From: JBCBDX01 sp038529265
GTDB taxonomy: Bacteria > Pseudomonadota > Alphaproteobacteria > Rhizobiales > Rhizobiaceae
DNA length: 64,000 bases
Assembly (NCBI GenBank): GCA_038529265.1
Contig: JBCBDX010000007.1
Coordinates: 62,001 to 126,000 of the forward strand
Direction: 5' to 3'
Part shown: piece after piece, positions 17,226 to 25,161 of the stretch
How positions within the stretch are numbered: the stretch's first letter is position 1
Layout of the letters: the number at the start of each line of letters is the position of its first letter
Program-made: the position numbers and the translations under genes
Notes under the pieces: generated by a model
The model's input: the letters and a program-made list of their open reading frames with translations, nothing else
What the model was told of the DNA's origin: nothing
The model's database searches: none

Positions 17226-18158
17226 TCAGCTATTCATGCGCCATTCCAAGTCCAATGGGCCCAGTGGAATGGTCATGTTTGGGTTCAACTTCTTGTCGAG
17301 GTAGTAGCCGACTTTGGACTTATGCAGATCGAAAGTGCTGCGAATAGCGTCCATTTCCATCATTTGGTGGATGTAGCGGCAGACGTTTGGCAGAGTGCGC
17401 AGGGGCCTCAGGTTGCATTTGAAAAGCGGTTCGTAAATGGCCGTAAAGCGAAGCAACGAAGGAATGAGGTAGACATCGCAGACTGTTATACTGCTAGTGA
17501 GCGCAAATGATCGGTCTGCCAACTCGCCATCGAGCCACACAAGTGTGGCTGCAACTTTCTCCGCCTTAGCTGCATAGACGTCCTGCTTTTCCGCATTGCC
17601 TGCTTCATAAACGGCATTGGTCAATCCGGTATATATGCGGTCGTTGAACAGTTTGATTTCTGCTTCCAGCTCACTCGGGAAAAGGTCCGGCGTTCCGGCA
17701 TCGCTGGAGCCAAGCTGATTGAACCACCATACGATGTCCGATGACTCATTGGATAGGATTTCGTGACCTGTTGCGTCCCACAAAACGGGCACAGTGACCC
17801 GGCCCGTATAGTCGGGCAAGCTAAGTCGATAAATTTCATGAAGAAATCTAGCCTCCATATTCGTTCCGGGTACGGGATAGTTCTCACCATTGCTGATGGA
17901 GTATCCCTCAATTCGTGGCCCCCAAGCTGCGCTCATGGTGACAATACTCTCAAGACCCATAAGATTTCTTGCGATCATGGCGCGTTGTGACCAAGGGCAG
18001 CTCCAGGACGAGAATAGATGGAACTGGCCCGGCTCTGGGCGCGGCGGAACTGCTTGCCTGATCTTCGTAAACTGGGAAGATTGACGGACAAATTGGCCGT
18101 CTTGCATACGAATATCTTTAGCATCTTCTGTCCACTTGCCCTGGATCATCATGCCCAT
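17226..18158 (-). CDS. Glutathione S-transferase family protein, glutathionyl-hydroquinone reductase-like
   Basis: 310-residue two-domain GST. The N-terminal thioredoxin-like domain carries SSWSCPWSQRAMIARNL near residue 50; the CPW-x-x-R motif with catalytic Cys is characteristic of Xi-class S-glutathionyl-hydroquinone reductases (YqjG/ECM4/PcpF), which reduce glutathionylated hydroquinones. The length fits that class rather than ordinary 210-residue GSTs. NESSDIVWW is the glutathione gamma-glutamyl site. In this cluster it suggests that a reactive quinone or hydroquinone intermediate is formed by the hydroxylases. AGGAGA lies seven bases before ATG 18158. Confidence 0.82.
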   Translation of the reverse strand: MGMMIQGKWTEDAKDIRMQDGQFVRQSSQFTKIRQAVPPRPEPGQFHLFSSWSCPWSQRAMIARNLMGLESIVTMSAAWGPRIEGYSISNGENYPVPGTNMEARFLHEIYRLSLPDYTGRVTVPVLWDATGHEILSNESSDIVWWFNQLGSSDAGTPDLFPSELEAEIKLFNDRIYTGLTNAVYEAGNAEKQDVYAAKAEKVAATLVWLDGELADRSFALTSSITVCDVYLIPSLLRFTAIYEPLFKCNLRPLRTLPNVCRYIHQMMEMDAIRSTFDLHKSKVGYYLDKKLNPNMTIPLGPLDLEWRMNS

Positions 18159-18176
18159 AACGGTTCTCCTGAATGT

Positions 18177-19685
18177 CTAGAACGCGTCAATAAAGCTTTC
18201 TATGCGATTGATCCAAGCATCTTTTGGCGTGTTGCGATAAAGGCGCTGTTTGATCATGTCAGGCGCACCCATGTGAAAACGCTCATACAGCTGCGTTCGG
18301 GCACCAAAGCTCGATTGGCTCATATCGCCAGCAAGCGCCATCAAGCGCATTTGACGCTCCACGGAGGGCGACTCGCCTTTGAACCAACTGCCAACAAGCT
18401 TCCCGATCTCCGGAATTTCACAGTCGGCTTCACTGCCCGTCGGTATAAGCGCGCTTGCAGCCACATCTTCCATAATCTCGACAGCGCGTTCGGACGCTTC
18501 TACGCCAAACAAGCGGTACGCATCGCTTGCAGCGGGCCGCAAATAGCCGGCATCGGTGAGTTTCGCATCCTCCTCCATGGCTCGCAGGCAACCATTTAGG
18601 ACGGTTATGTCCTTGACGATTTCTCCGAGCCGCGTGGTGATTGGCGGGAAGCCTGCTTTCCCGTCATATTGACATAAAAGCTCCAAAACAGCGGCGAAGG
18701 CTTCGAGCTTGGAAACAAGTCGAATGAGCGTGACATAACCAGACCATGGCGGGTTGATCAGCCCGATCAACTGCGAAACCAATTGAGGGTTCTGGTAGAT
18801 AAATACCCGATCCCAAGGGATGGTGACATCATCGAATATCAGGGTTGCATCCAAGTCATCAAAACGTGTCGATAGCGGAAGGCGTGACCTGTCCCGACCT
18901 TCACCGTATGCGTCACGGCAAATGATGTGGAGGCCGGGGGCATTCATTGGCACAGCAAAAGCGATTGACTGATCAATCTCATCTTCTTTTCGTGGTCTGT
19001 TTGGATAAACAATTGCCTCATCGCAAAGCGGGCTGAGGGTCGCCAAATTCTTGAGGCCGCGGACAACAACACCTTCATCCGTTTCCTTCACGACCTTTAA
19101 TATCAGATCCGGGTCGTGCTGGTGGTTCGCCGTTTTGGTCCGATCGAAGAATTGATCATTAAGCGCGTGTGTCAGTGCCAAGTCATTACGCGCGCAATAG
19201 TCCAAGTAACGGTCGGCATTGCTTCCCAACTGGGCATCGAAGTTCGACAGATAAGGCGCTGCATTTTTAAGGCCAACGATCAAATTAGCGCAAAAATCAG
19301 GAAAACGACCCATGTACCCAAGTGTGGCTTCTGACCAGATACGCGTGTTCACACGTTTATGGAGCAACTCATCTTTGGTTCTTGGCGCAAGATAGCTGGC
19401 AGAGATGCGAACACCGGCGTTATCGACGACGGTCATCCTATCTTGGTGTGTTGCATCATGTTGAAGGTCATAAAGGTCGGCGAGTGTGTCAACGCCGCCT
19501 CTGAAACCATCGGCAGTTGTGACATCGTCAATCTTGCGTCCGGCCAGCCAAACGGAACGACCATCGCGCAGTCCTTCGCGATATTGCTCTCCAGATCGAA
19601 TACCTTCACCATTATTGATGCCAAGTTCTGGCGTCAGTGCGTGCACTTGGGGTGCGATTTCTAGAACAGCTTCTGATTGAATCAT
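18177..19685 (-). CDS. HpaB-family FADH2-dependent aromatic hydroxylase
   Basis: 502-residue large oxygenase component of the two-component 4-hydroxyphenylacetate 3-monooxygenase/chlorophenol monooxygenase/PvcC family. It uses FADH2 from a separate reductase to ortho-hydroxylate a phenol. Landmarks: DLYDLQHD near residue 74, LGYMGRFPDF near 115, KETDEGVVVRGLKNLATLSPLCDE near 200, and FDDVTIPWDRVFIY near 285. ATG 19685 is chosen because the in-frame extension to 19769 lacks family similarity. In this cluster it probably hydroxylates a tyrosine-derived ring. No hpaC is adjacent. Confidence 0.87.
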   Translation of the reverse strand: MIQSEAVLEIAPQVHALTPELGINNGEGIRSGEQYREGLRDGRSVWLAGRKIDDVTTADGFRGGVDTLADLYDLQHDATHQDRMTVVDNAGVRISASYLAPRTKDELLHKRVNTRIWSEATLGYMGRFPDFCANLIVGLKNAAPYLSNFDAQLGSNADRYLDYCARNDLALTHALNDQFFDRTKTANHQHDPDLILKVVKETDEGVVVRGLKNLATLSPLCDEAIVYPNRPRKEDEIDQSIAFAVPMNAPGLHIICRDAYGEGRDRSRLPLSTRFDDLDATLIFDDVTIPWDRVFIYQNPQLVSQLIGLINPPWSGYVTLIRLVSKLEAFAAVLELLCQYDGKAGFPPITTRLGEIVKDITVLNGCLRAMEEDAKLTDAGYLRPAASDAYRLFGVEASERAVEIMEDVAASALIPTGSEADCEIPEIGKLVGSWFKGESPSVERQMRLMALAGDMSQSSFGARTQLYERFHMGAPDMIKQRLYRNTPKDAWINRIESFIDAF

Positions 19686-19690
19686 TTTGC

Positions 19691-20680
19691 TTATCCTCCA
19701 GCCGCTAAGCGTGTGGTTTGTTGTTGAAAGACAGGGTCGCACCAGTGTTCGAGGTCGGGGATCCGACATTCCACGGCGTCAAAGTAAATTTCCTGAATGC
19801 TACGGGTAACATGACCAACATCGCCGCTACCCACTGCGATGCCGTCAATGCGTGTAACTGGTGTTATTTCGGCAATTGAACCGCAGATGAAGACCTCTTC
19901 GGCAAGGTAAATTTCCGAGCGGTCCAGCTCCCGCTCAACGACTTCAATACCAAGCTTCGTTGCCGCGATTTGGATAACGCAGTCTCGCGTTATACTCTCC
20001 AGAATATCTGCGTTGGTTGGTGGTGTAATGAGCTGATCATCGCGGATGATAAAGATACAGGCGCCGGGCGCTTCGCTGACCTTGCCATTGCGGTTCATCA
20101 GCAAGGCCATTTCATAGCCGGCCGCAACAACTTCATTTTGGGCCAAACGGCTATTTTGATAGTTAGAGCCGATTTTGACCCGGATCGGCATCGTATCATC
20201 GGCAAGTCGACGCCAGCCACTGATCCCGGCTGAAATACCGGTCTGCGTTTTTAGCGAACGCCCCATCGGGACCGCAGTAATGTGAGCCCCGGTCGGTGAA
20301 GTGCTCGCTAATGGATCGCCTGGGTAGGGAAAGCCAAAGTAGGTGACAAGGTTTGCTTGTGCGTGCTCCTGAAAACCGATGCGTTCAAAGAGCGATAACG
20401 CAGCATGCTTTAGCTCAGCCGTGTTAAACGGAGGCGCCATGCGCATGATTTTCATGGACTGTTCCAGCCGTCGAAGGTGGTCATCGAGGCGAAACACGTA
20501 AAGCTGTTCGTGATCGGCGTTCCAGTAGGCGCGCAGGCCCTCGAATATGTTGGCCCCAAAGAAGCCGCCTTGCGAGCGCACATGCACGCGACAATCATCC
20601 CAGTTGATGAACTTGCCGTCGAGCCAAGCGATGTCGGGATGAGCTGACGGATAGGTATTGATCGGATTTACGACTTTCAT
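19691..20680 (-). CDS. Class IV (branched-chain-type) aminotransferase
   Basis: PLP-dependent fold-IV aminotransferase of about 329 residues, BCAT-like. FGANIFEGLRAYWN near residue 44 and NYQNSRLAQNE near residue 178 (with the PLP-binding Lys in RVKIGSN just before) are present, as are SEAPGACIFII and CGSIAEITPVTRIDG near the C-terminus. ATG 20680 follows GAGGTC; an upstream in-frame GTG at 20695 overlaps the LysE gene stop. The family moves amino groups between glutamate and 2-oxo acids. Here the partner could be an aromatic 2-oxo acid such as 4-hydroxyphenylglyoxylate or 4-hydroxyphenylpyruvate, which is inference from context. Confidence 0.85.
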   Translation of the reverse strand: MKVVNPINTYPSAHPDIAWLDGKFINWDDCRVHVRSQGGFFGANIFEGLRAYWNADHEQLYVFRLDDHLRRLEQSMKIMRMAPPFNTAELKHAALSLFERIGFQEHAQANLVTYFGFPYPGDPLASTSPTGAHITAVPMGRSLKTQTGISAGISGWRRLADDTMPIRVKIGSNYQNSRLAQNEVVAAGYEMALLMNRNGKVSEAPGACIFIIRDDQLITPPTNADILESITRDCVIQIAATKLGIEVVERELDRSEIYLAEEVFICGSIAEITPVTRIDGIAVGSGDVGHVTRSIQEIYFDAVECRIPDLEHWCDPVFQQQTTRLAAGG

Positions 20681-20691
20681 GATGACCTCAA

Positions 20692-21360
20692 TCACGCAAA
20701 TTCAACGAGTGTTCGGCTGACAACGATCCAGAGCAGAAACAGGCCAGTTAAGCCTTTGGCCATGGCGTGCCAGGATGTCTTCTGCAGAAAGGGACGCAGC
20801 GGATAGACGGCGGACGACAGGACCAAACCCCAAGTAGCCGCACCAAGAACGACCATGAAAATCAGGAGTGTTACTGCGGCTGCGGTGATGCCCTGATGAT
20901 CGACAAGGCCGCTGACGCCAAGCCAGAAAGCTATGCTCCAAGGGCTGGTGGTGGTCAGCAGCAAGCCAAGCAAAAATCCGTTTCGGCTGCTCTCCAGTGC
21001 TGGGACTTCGACCTTGATGATGCCTTCGCGCCAGCGAGCGAAGTCTTTTGCCGATTGATAAAGGTAATGGCAGGCCAGAAGGCAGAGGATCGAAAGGCTG
21101 ACAAAGATCAGTGCGCCGGAATCCAATAAGATAACAGCCAGCGCGGAAGTGCCGAGAAAAATTGCAAGCGCCCAAATGGCATCTCCTGCAACCCCTCCAA
21201 GACACAGGCTGTAGCCGGCCCAGAAGCCATGCAGACTTCCGCGTCGCACAATTTCCATATTCACAGGCCCTGGGGGCCAAGCAACTGACCAGCCGAGCAG
21301 AAAGCCGATAATGGCCGTGCTCAGCGGCGTTGCACCGCTAAGAGAAACGAGAGATTCCAC
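20692..21360 (-). CDS. LysE/RhtB-family amino-acid exporter
   Basis: 222-residue inner-membrane exporter with about six hydrophobic segments. The family signature PPGPVNMEIVRRG lies at residues 29-41, followed by a small-residue helix GYSLCLGGVAGDAIWA and, in the second half, TTTSPWSIAFWLGVSGL. It starts with GTG at 21360, 11 bases after the dioxygenase gene, and its stop overlaps the possible GTG of the aminotransferase. LysE proteins export amino acids or amino-acid-like molecules, so the end product of this cluster is probably a secreted aromatic amino acid or analogue. Confidence 0.85.
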   Translation of the reverse strand: MESLVSLSGATPLSTAIIGFLLGWSVAWPPGPVNMEIVRRGSLHGFWAGYSLCLGGVAGDAIWALAIFLGTSALAVILLDSGALIFVSLSILCLLACHYLYQSAKDFARWREGIIKVEVPALESSRNGFLLGLLLTTTSPWSIAFWLGVSGLVDHQGITAAAVTLLIFMVVLGAATWGLVLSSAVYPLRPFLQKTSWHAMAKGLTGLFLLWIVVSRTLVEFA

Positions 21361-21371
21361 AATGATACCTG

Positions 21372-22361
21372 CTATTGTGCGTGTTGCGCCATTTCGCGCT
21401 CAACGGCCTTGAAGAGCGATTTAATGTTGCCGGAACCAAAGCCGGTGCTGCCGCGCCGCTCGACAAGTTCAATGAACACCGTCTTCCGTTCAAAGACCGG
21501 TTTGGTGAAAGCCTGTAGCAACTGGCCCGTGCCATCTTCATCGACAAGGACGTTGGCGTTCTTTAGCGCATCAAGCGGATAGGGCAATTCATCGATTTCT
21601 TCATCGAGCACATCGTAGTAGGTGTCAGGCACGCGAAGCATCTCCAGACCCTTGCCCGTCATCCAACTGGCATTATGCACGATGTCTTTGACTTCAAACG
21701 CGATGTGTTGAACGCCCGCGCCGCCAAACTCGTCGATGAACTTTTGGATTTGGCTTTTCTCAGGCCCTTCTTGCGGTTGCATGAAAACCAGTTTGGTCGC
21801 TTCGTTTTCATCAGTCAGGACGACGGAGTTCATGGCGCTCACACCGGTAACAACATATTCTTCGTGACTGGTGCTGAGCTCAAAGATTTGACGGTAGCGA
21901 TCAGTGATCAAACCAAAATCATGTTCTGGAAGACAGATTGCCAGATGATCTATGGCAATGACCTCAAAGCCATAGCTGCTGGAACTCTTCGCCTTCACGT
22001 CATTATTGTTGATCCAAATCTGATGAATAAGCCCGGGATAAATCTCGATTGCAGCCGTTTGTGGTCCTTCAAAAAGGACTTTTGCGCCGGCAGCTTTTGC
22101 ACGTCTGACAGTGTTAGCCACATCAGCGACATAAAAGCTAACTTGCTTAATTGACGTGCCGTGTCGCCCGACATGCACCTCGTTTTTGGACGGTGAGACA
22201 AGCCGAACGATTGCCCCGCCATTTTGGAGAACGGTCTCGTTTTCGCTCTCGATGACTGAAGAGAACGACAGCCTATCCTTGAACAGCTTCTGCAGTTGTT
22301 CGAAGTCTGGTCCGACGAACTCGATATCCTTGAATGCAAATGACATGTTCTTTTCCATCAT
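21372..22361 (-). CDS. 4-hydroxyphenylpyruvate dioxygenase/4-hydroxymandelate synthase-like enzyme
   Basis: 329-residue non-haem Fe(II) dioxygenase with two vicinal-oxygen-chelate domains. Iron ligands read as His139 (IDHLAICLP), His219 (GAGVQHIAF) and Glu298 (VFIELVERRG). HPPD turns 4-hydroxyphenylpyruvate into homogentisate; HmaS turns it into 4-hydroxymandelate. The conserved HPPD P-x-N-E-P strand is replaced by FMQPQEG (about 193-199), and VSAMNSVVL resembles HmaS more than HPPD, so I lean to HmaS-like. No homogentisate-degradation genes (hmgA, fahA) are nearby, while a prephenate dehydrogenase, an aminotransferase and an exporter are. The ATG overlaps the upstream monooxygenase stop. Confidence 0.85.
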   Translation of the reverse strand: MMEKNMSFAFKDIEFVGPDFEQLQKLFKDRLSFSSVIESENETVLQNGGAIVRLVSPSKNEVHVGRHGTSIKQVSFYVADVANTVRRAKAAGAKVLFEGPQTAAIEIYPGLIHQIWINNNDVKAKSSSSYGFEVIAIDHLAICLPEHDFGLITDRYRQIFELSTSHEEYVVTGVSAMNSVVLTDENEATKLVFMQPQEGPEKSQIQKFIDEFGGAGVQHIAFEVKDIVHNASWMTGKGLEMLRVPDTYYDVLDEEIDELPYPLDALKNANVLVDEDGTGQLLQAFTKPVFERKTVFIELVERRGSTGFGSGNIKSLFKAVEREMAQHAQ

Positions 22362-23941
22362 GCTGCTTGCGTTGCGATTGCGGTTAGGGTGGTTTTGTCC
22401 TCGATCACGATGTCACACCGCTTCAGTGCCATTCGTGTCGAAGTGACAATGTCGTTGTAGATCAGGTCCGCGACATAGCCGTCCGGCCGCGTGACGATGC
22501 CGTTGACCCCGTTTTCCAACATGGCGTTGCTCAACGCAGGATGTTCAGCGATAAAATCATCGGTGAGAGGCACTACTTTCAGCAGTGACGTTAGACGTTG
22601 ATGCTGCATTTCTGTCGTCTTTTTCGCACGGACAAAAATAGTGAAACCGCGTGAAGTAACAGTTCGGGAAAAAGAGTTCTCAATGGCGAAGTTGGGAATG
22701 AGCTTGCCAGACTGAATGGCATCACTCGATTTAAGTCCGAACGCTGATAACCCGCGGTAGGATGCCGGCTTAGACATTTTCCCGCTGTTTACCCACCTGT
22801 TTAGCTGTGGGTACTGTGAGGAGAAACGCAACAAGCTGTCACGATAAAGGTGGTGCAACTTTGTGGGTGGCACCATGAAGCGGATTGTTGCGCCAGTAAT
22901 ACCAATGTTTTCCTTGGCGGCGTGATGACGCTCTTCCTGATAGGTGTCCAGAAGTGCTTCATCGGCTTTGCCCGACAGGACGGACGCCAGTTTCCACGAC
23001 ATGTTCTCTGCGTCCTGTAGGCCGGAGTTCATGCCTCTTGCGCCAAAGGGAGGTAGCGCATGCGCTGAGTCTCCCAGAAGGAACACACGACCATTTTGCA
23101 TGCGCTGCGCGTACTTTTGGTGGAATTGGTAGGTCGATGCCCATTCGATCTCAACGGGCACTTCGCCAGCTAACTGACGAATACGTGGTACAATCCGGTC
23201 CTCGGTTATCTCAGCGTCGGGATCGCAATCAGGTGACAATTGCCAATCGATACGCCAATAGTCACCTGGTTGTGGATGGATGACGATTTGACGTCCCGCA
23301 TTCGATGGTGCGTTAAACCAGAAGCGTCGCTCCTTGGGCCAGTCCGACGTGAACTTGGCATCAACTATCAAAAAACGATCGCGATGAACCTTTCCCAACC
23401 ATGCGATGTTGGCAAGTTTGCGCACGGTGCTGCGGACGCCGTCACAACCGAGTAAATAAGAGCCTTCGATCTGATGCTCTTTTCCGTCGACACAATATGA
23501 AGCCACAATCGAGCCAGAGTCTGAATTTTGCTGTTCTGCTATATTCGTAAGCTGTGCATCCCAGATGATATCCACATTGCCGCTCGCGAGCGCTTTATTG
23601 CGTAACTCAGCCTCGACCTGCCACTGAGGCAGATTAGTGAAGGCCGGACTACCCGTTTCACTGGCTTCGAAGTGGGCGGCTCGGATTTCGGTTTCACCAA
23701 CGTAAGTGCGCGAAACGTTCCATTGGCATCCTTTGGCGATGATGGCATTCCGACATCCAACATTGTCGAGCAGATCCAGCACGTCCGATTGGACACACAG
23801 CGCCTTTGATCCACGCTTTGAGGGTTCAGACAGTCTCTCAATGATCGTGGCTTTAATGCCAAGACTTCCCAAGCGGGCAGCAGCGTAAAGTCCAACCGGG
23901 CCGCCGCCTACAATCAATACTGGTAAAATTTTATATTTCAT
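22358..23941 (-). CDS. FAD-dependent aromatic monooxygenase (MhpA/PheA type)
   Basis: Class A flavoprotein hydroxylase of about 527 residues that probably uses NAD(P)H and oxygen to hydroxylate an aromatic ring. FAD motifs: VLIVGGGPVGLYAAARL at residues about 8-24, the DG motif LLGCDGVRSTVRKL near 164, and the GD motif FLLGDSAHALPPFGARGMNS near 285. The C-terminal 150 residues are thioredoxin-like, as in MhpA and phenol hydroxylase. ATG 23941 places the GxGxxG motif at the usual distance; in-frame starts at 23962 and 24013 are possible. It is the first gene of the eight-gene minus-strand operon and faces a LysR regulator. Confidence 0.85.
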   Translation of the reverse strand: MKYKILPVLIVGGGPVGLYAAARLGSLGIKATIIERLSEPSKRGSKALCVQSDVLDLLDNVGCRNAIIAKGCQWNVSRTYVGETEIRAAHFEASETGSPAFTNLPQWQVEAELRNKALASGNVDIIWDAQLTNIAEQQNSDSGSIVASYCVDGKEHQIEGSYLLGCDGVRSTVRKLANIAWLGKVHRDRFLIVDAKFTSDWPKERRFWFNAPSNAGRQIVIHPQPGDYWRIDWQLSPDCDPDAEITEDRIVPRIRQLAGEVPVEIEWASTYQFHQKYAQRMQNGRVFLLGDSAHALPPFGARGMNSGLQDAENMSWKLASVLSGKADEALLDTYQEERHHAAKENIGITGATIRFMVPPTKLHHLYRDSLLRFSSQYPQLNRWVNSGKMSKPASYRGLSAFGLKSSDAIQSGKLIPNFAIENSFSRTVTSRGFTIFVRAKKTTEMQHQRLTSLLKVVPLTDDFIAEHPALSNAMLENGVNGIVTRPDGYVADLIYNDIVTSTRMALKRCDIVIEDKTTLTAIATQAA

Positions 23942-24013
23942 TGGATACACGAAACCTCTCATTATCAAGTAATGTAAGATTTGATGTTCAACGCTTATAT
24001 TTAGTGATTGCAT

Positions 24014-24031
24014 CGAACATTCATGTGTTCG
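24014..24031. promoter_or_regulatory. Inverted repeat upstream of aromatic operon
   Basis: CGAACA (24014-24019) and TGTTCG (24026-24031) form perfect six-base arms around six bases, just upstream of the monooxygenase gene. It lies between that operon and the divergent LysR gene, in the position expected for a regulator site. The half-sites are the same as at 2291-2317, but the spacing differs and this may be chance. Confidence 0.35.
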
Positions 24032-24052
24032 CAGCGATATATATATAACGCC

Positions 24053-24072
24053 GTGATGAATATCATGGTCAC
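24053..24072. promoter_or_regulatory. Candidate LysR-type regulator box
   Basis: GTGA and TCAC enclose 12 bases (24053-24072) in a partly dyadic AT-rich segment containing a T-N11-A pattern, beside a run of alternating AT at 24037-24047. It lies in the shared control region of the LysR gene and the aromatic operon. This is the best visible match to a LysR recognition site here, but LysR boxes are loose and this needs footprinting. Confidence 0.35.
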
Positions 24073-24215
24073 AGAATGACTCGCTGCGCTAGATCGAAAT
24101 TTTTCAAGTTTATGTGCGTTTTTTAGGGTATGTCGAATTTCTGAGAATGAACTAGCTTAGCAACTCAATCGACCGCTGAATTGATGGACCTTTCAGGGCA
24201 AAAGGGCATGCAATA

Positions 24216-25133
24216 ATGGTTGTTCAACGAAGAGCTTCCGAAGTACCGTCTACTAAAATTCTGGCTGCGTTTGAGGCAACGGGCCGACTAGGCAGCGCCG
24301 TTCGGGCAAGCCAGGAGTTAAATGTTTCTCACACCACCATTTCCAAGCATATCAATGCCTTGGAAAGCAGGCTGCAGGTAAAACTCTTTGAGCGCCATGG
24401 CAGTGGTCTTCGTCTTACCAATAGCGGCCAACGCATCCACCAGACTGTCTCGGAGACCTTCGATGTCCTGGTCAAGACGATGGATGAGGAGACATCGAAC
24501 TCCAATTCAAACCGGATCGTTATCTCTACAACACCCAGCCTGGCGCAGGGGTGGTTGATGCCACGCTTGGCAAAGTACCGGATTTCGAATCCATCTGTGG
24601 AGTTAGAGCTTTGGACATCGCGGACCATCGAAGACGCAGATGATAATGAAATGGACATCATACTGCTGACCGGTGATGGTTCCTGGCCGATCCATAATCT
24701 CGAGCCGTTATGCCACGATCTTATATGTCCAGTTTGCAGCCCGGAATTTCTGGCAAAAAACGGCGGGGAAATTTCCTTGCCCGACATGCCTTCCTCTGTG
24801 TTCATTAATGATCTCGATCCTTTGCTGGATTGGTCGCAATGGTTGGGTGAGGGCGGTGATCAGCAAGATTCAGGTGGTATGCGCCTACATGGAGGTGAAC
24901 TTTCAAGTGAAGCAGCCAAAAGGGGCATGGGCATTGCGCTCGTGCGCCATCTAACTGTCAGCGATGATCTGGAACGTGGCCATCTGGTCCGCATAGGCAA
25001 AGAACAGAGGAAAATCGAGAACGCGGTTTGGATTGGCGGTGCACGCAACGCGCTGCATAAATTGCAGGTTCGCCGTTTTCGCGATTGGGTTCAGCGCGAG
25101 GCACAAAATAGCTTCACTGATCTCGCCCGCTGA
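24216..25133 (+). CDS. LysR-family regulator (GcvA-like)
   Basis: 305-residue transcription factor. The N-terminal winged helix spans residues about 12-70 and includes ELNVSHTTISKHINALE and LFERHGSGLRLTNSG; the C-terminal periplasmic-binding-like effector domain starts near residue 95 (NRIVISTTPSLAQGWLMPRL). That domain pattern resembles the GcvA/AmpR subgroup. It is transcribed away from the eight-gene aromatic operon across about 270 bases with two dyad repeats, so it is the probable activator or repressor of that operon, with a pathway intermediate as effector. ATG 24216 gives a normal length. Confidence 0.9.
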   Translation: MVVQRRASEVPSTKILAAFEATGRLGSAVRASQELNVSHTTISKHINALESRLQVKLFERHGSGLRLTNSGQRIHQTVSETFDVLVKTMDEETSNSNSNRIVISTTPSLAQGWLMPRLAKYRISNPSVELELWTSRTIEDADDNEMDIILLTGDGSWPIHNLEPLCHDLICPVCSPEFLAKNGGEISLPDMPSSVFINDLDPLLDWSQWLGEGGDQQDSGGMRLHGGELSSEAAKRGMGIALVRHLTVSDDLERGHLVRIGKEQRKIENAVWIGGARNALHKLQVRRFRDWVQREAQNSFTDLAR

Positions 25134-25161
25134 TGGAACGTCTGCTATGGATAGCAAGCCG

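Noticed and set aside
21372..22361. Part of a homogentisate (tyrosine) degradation pathway
   Set aside because: No homogentisate dioxygenase, maleylacetoacetate isomerase or fumarylacetoacetase is nearby, and a biosynthetic prephenate dehydrogenase and an exporter are in the same operon; not fully excluded, since such genes could be elsewhere.
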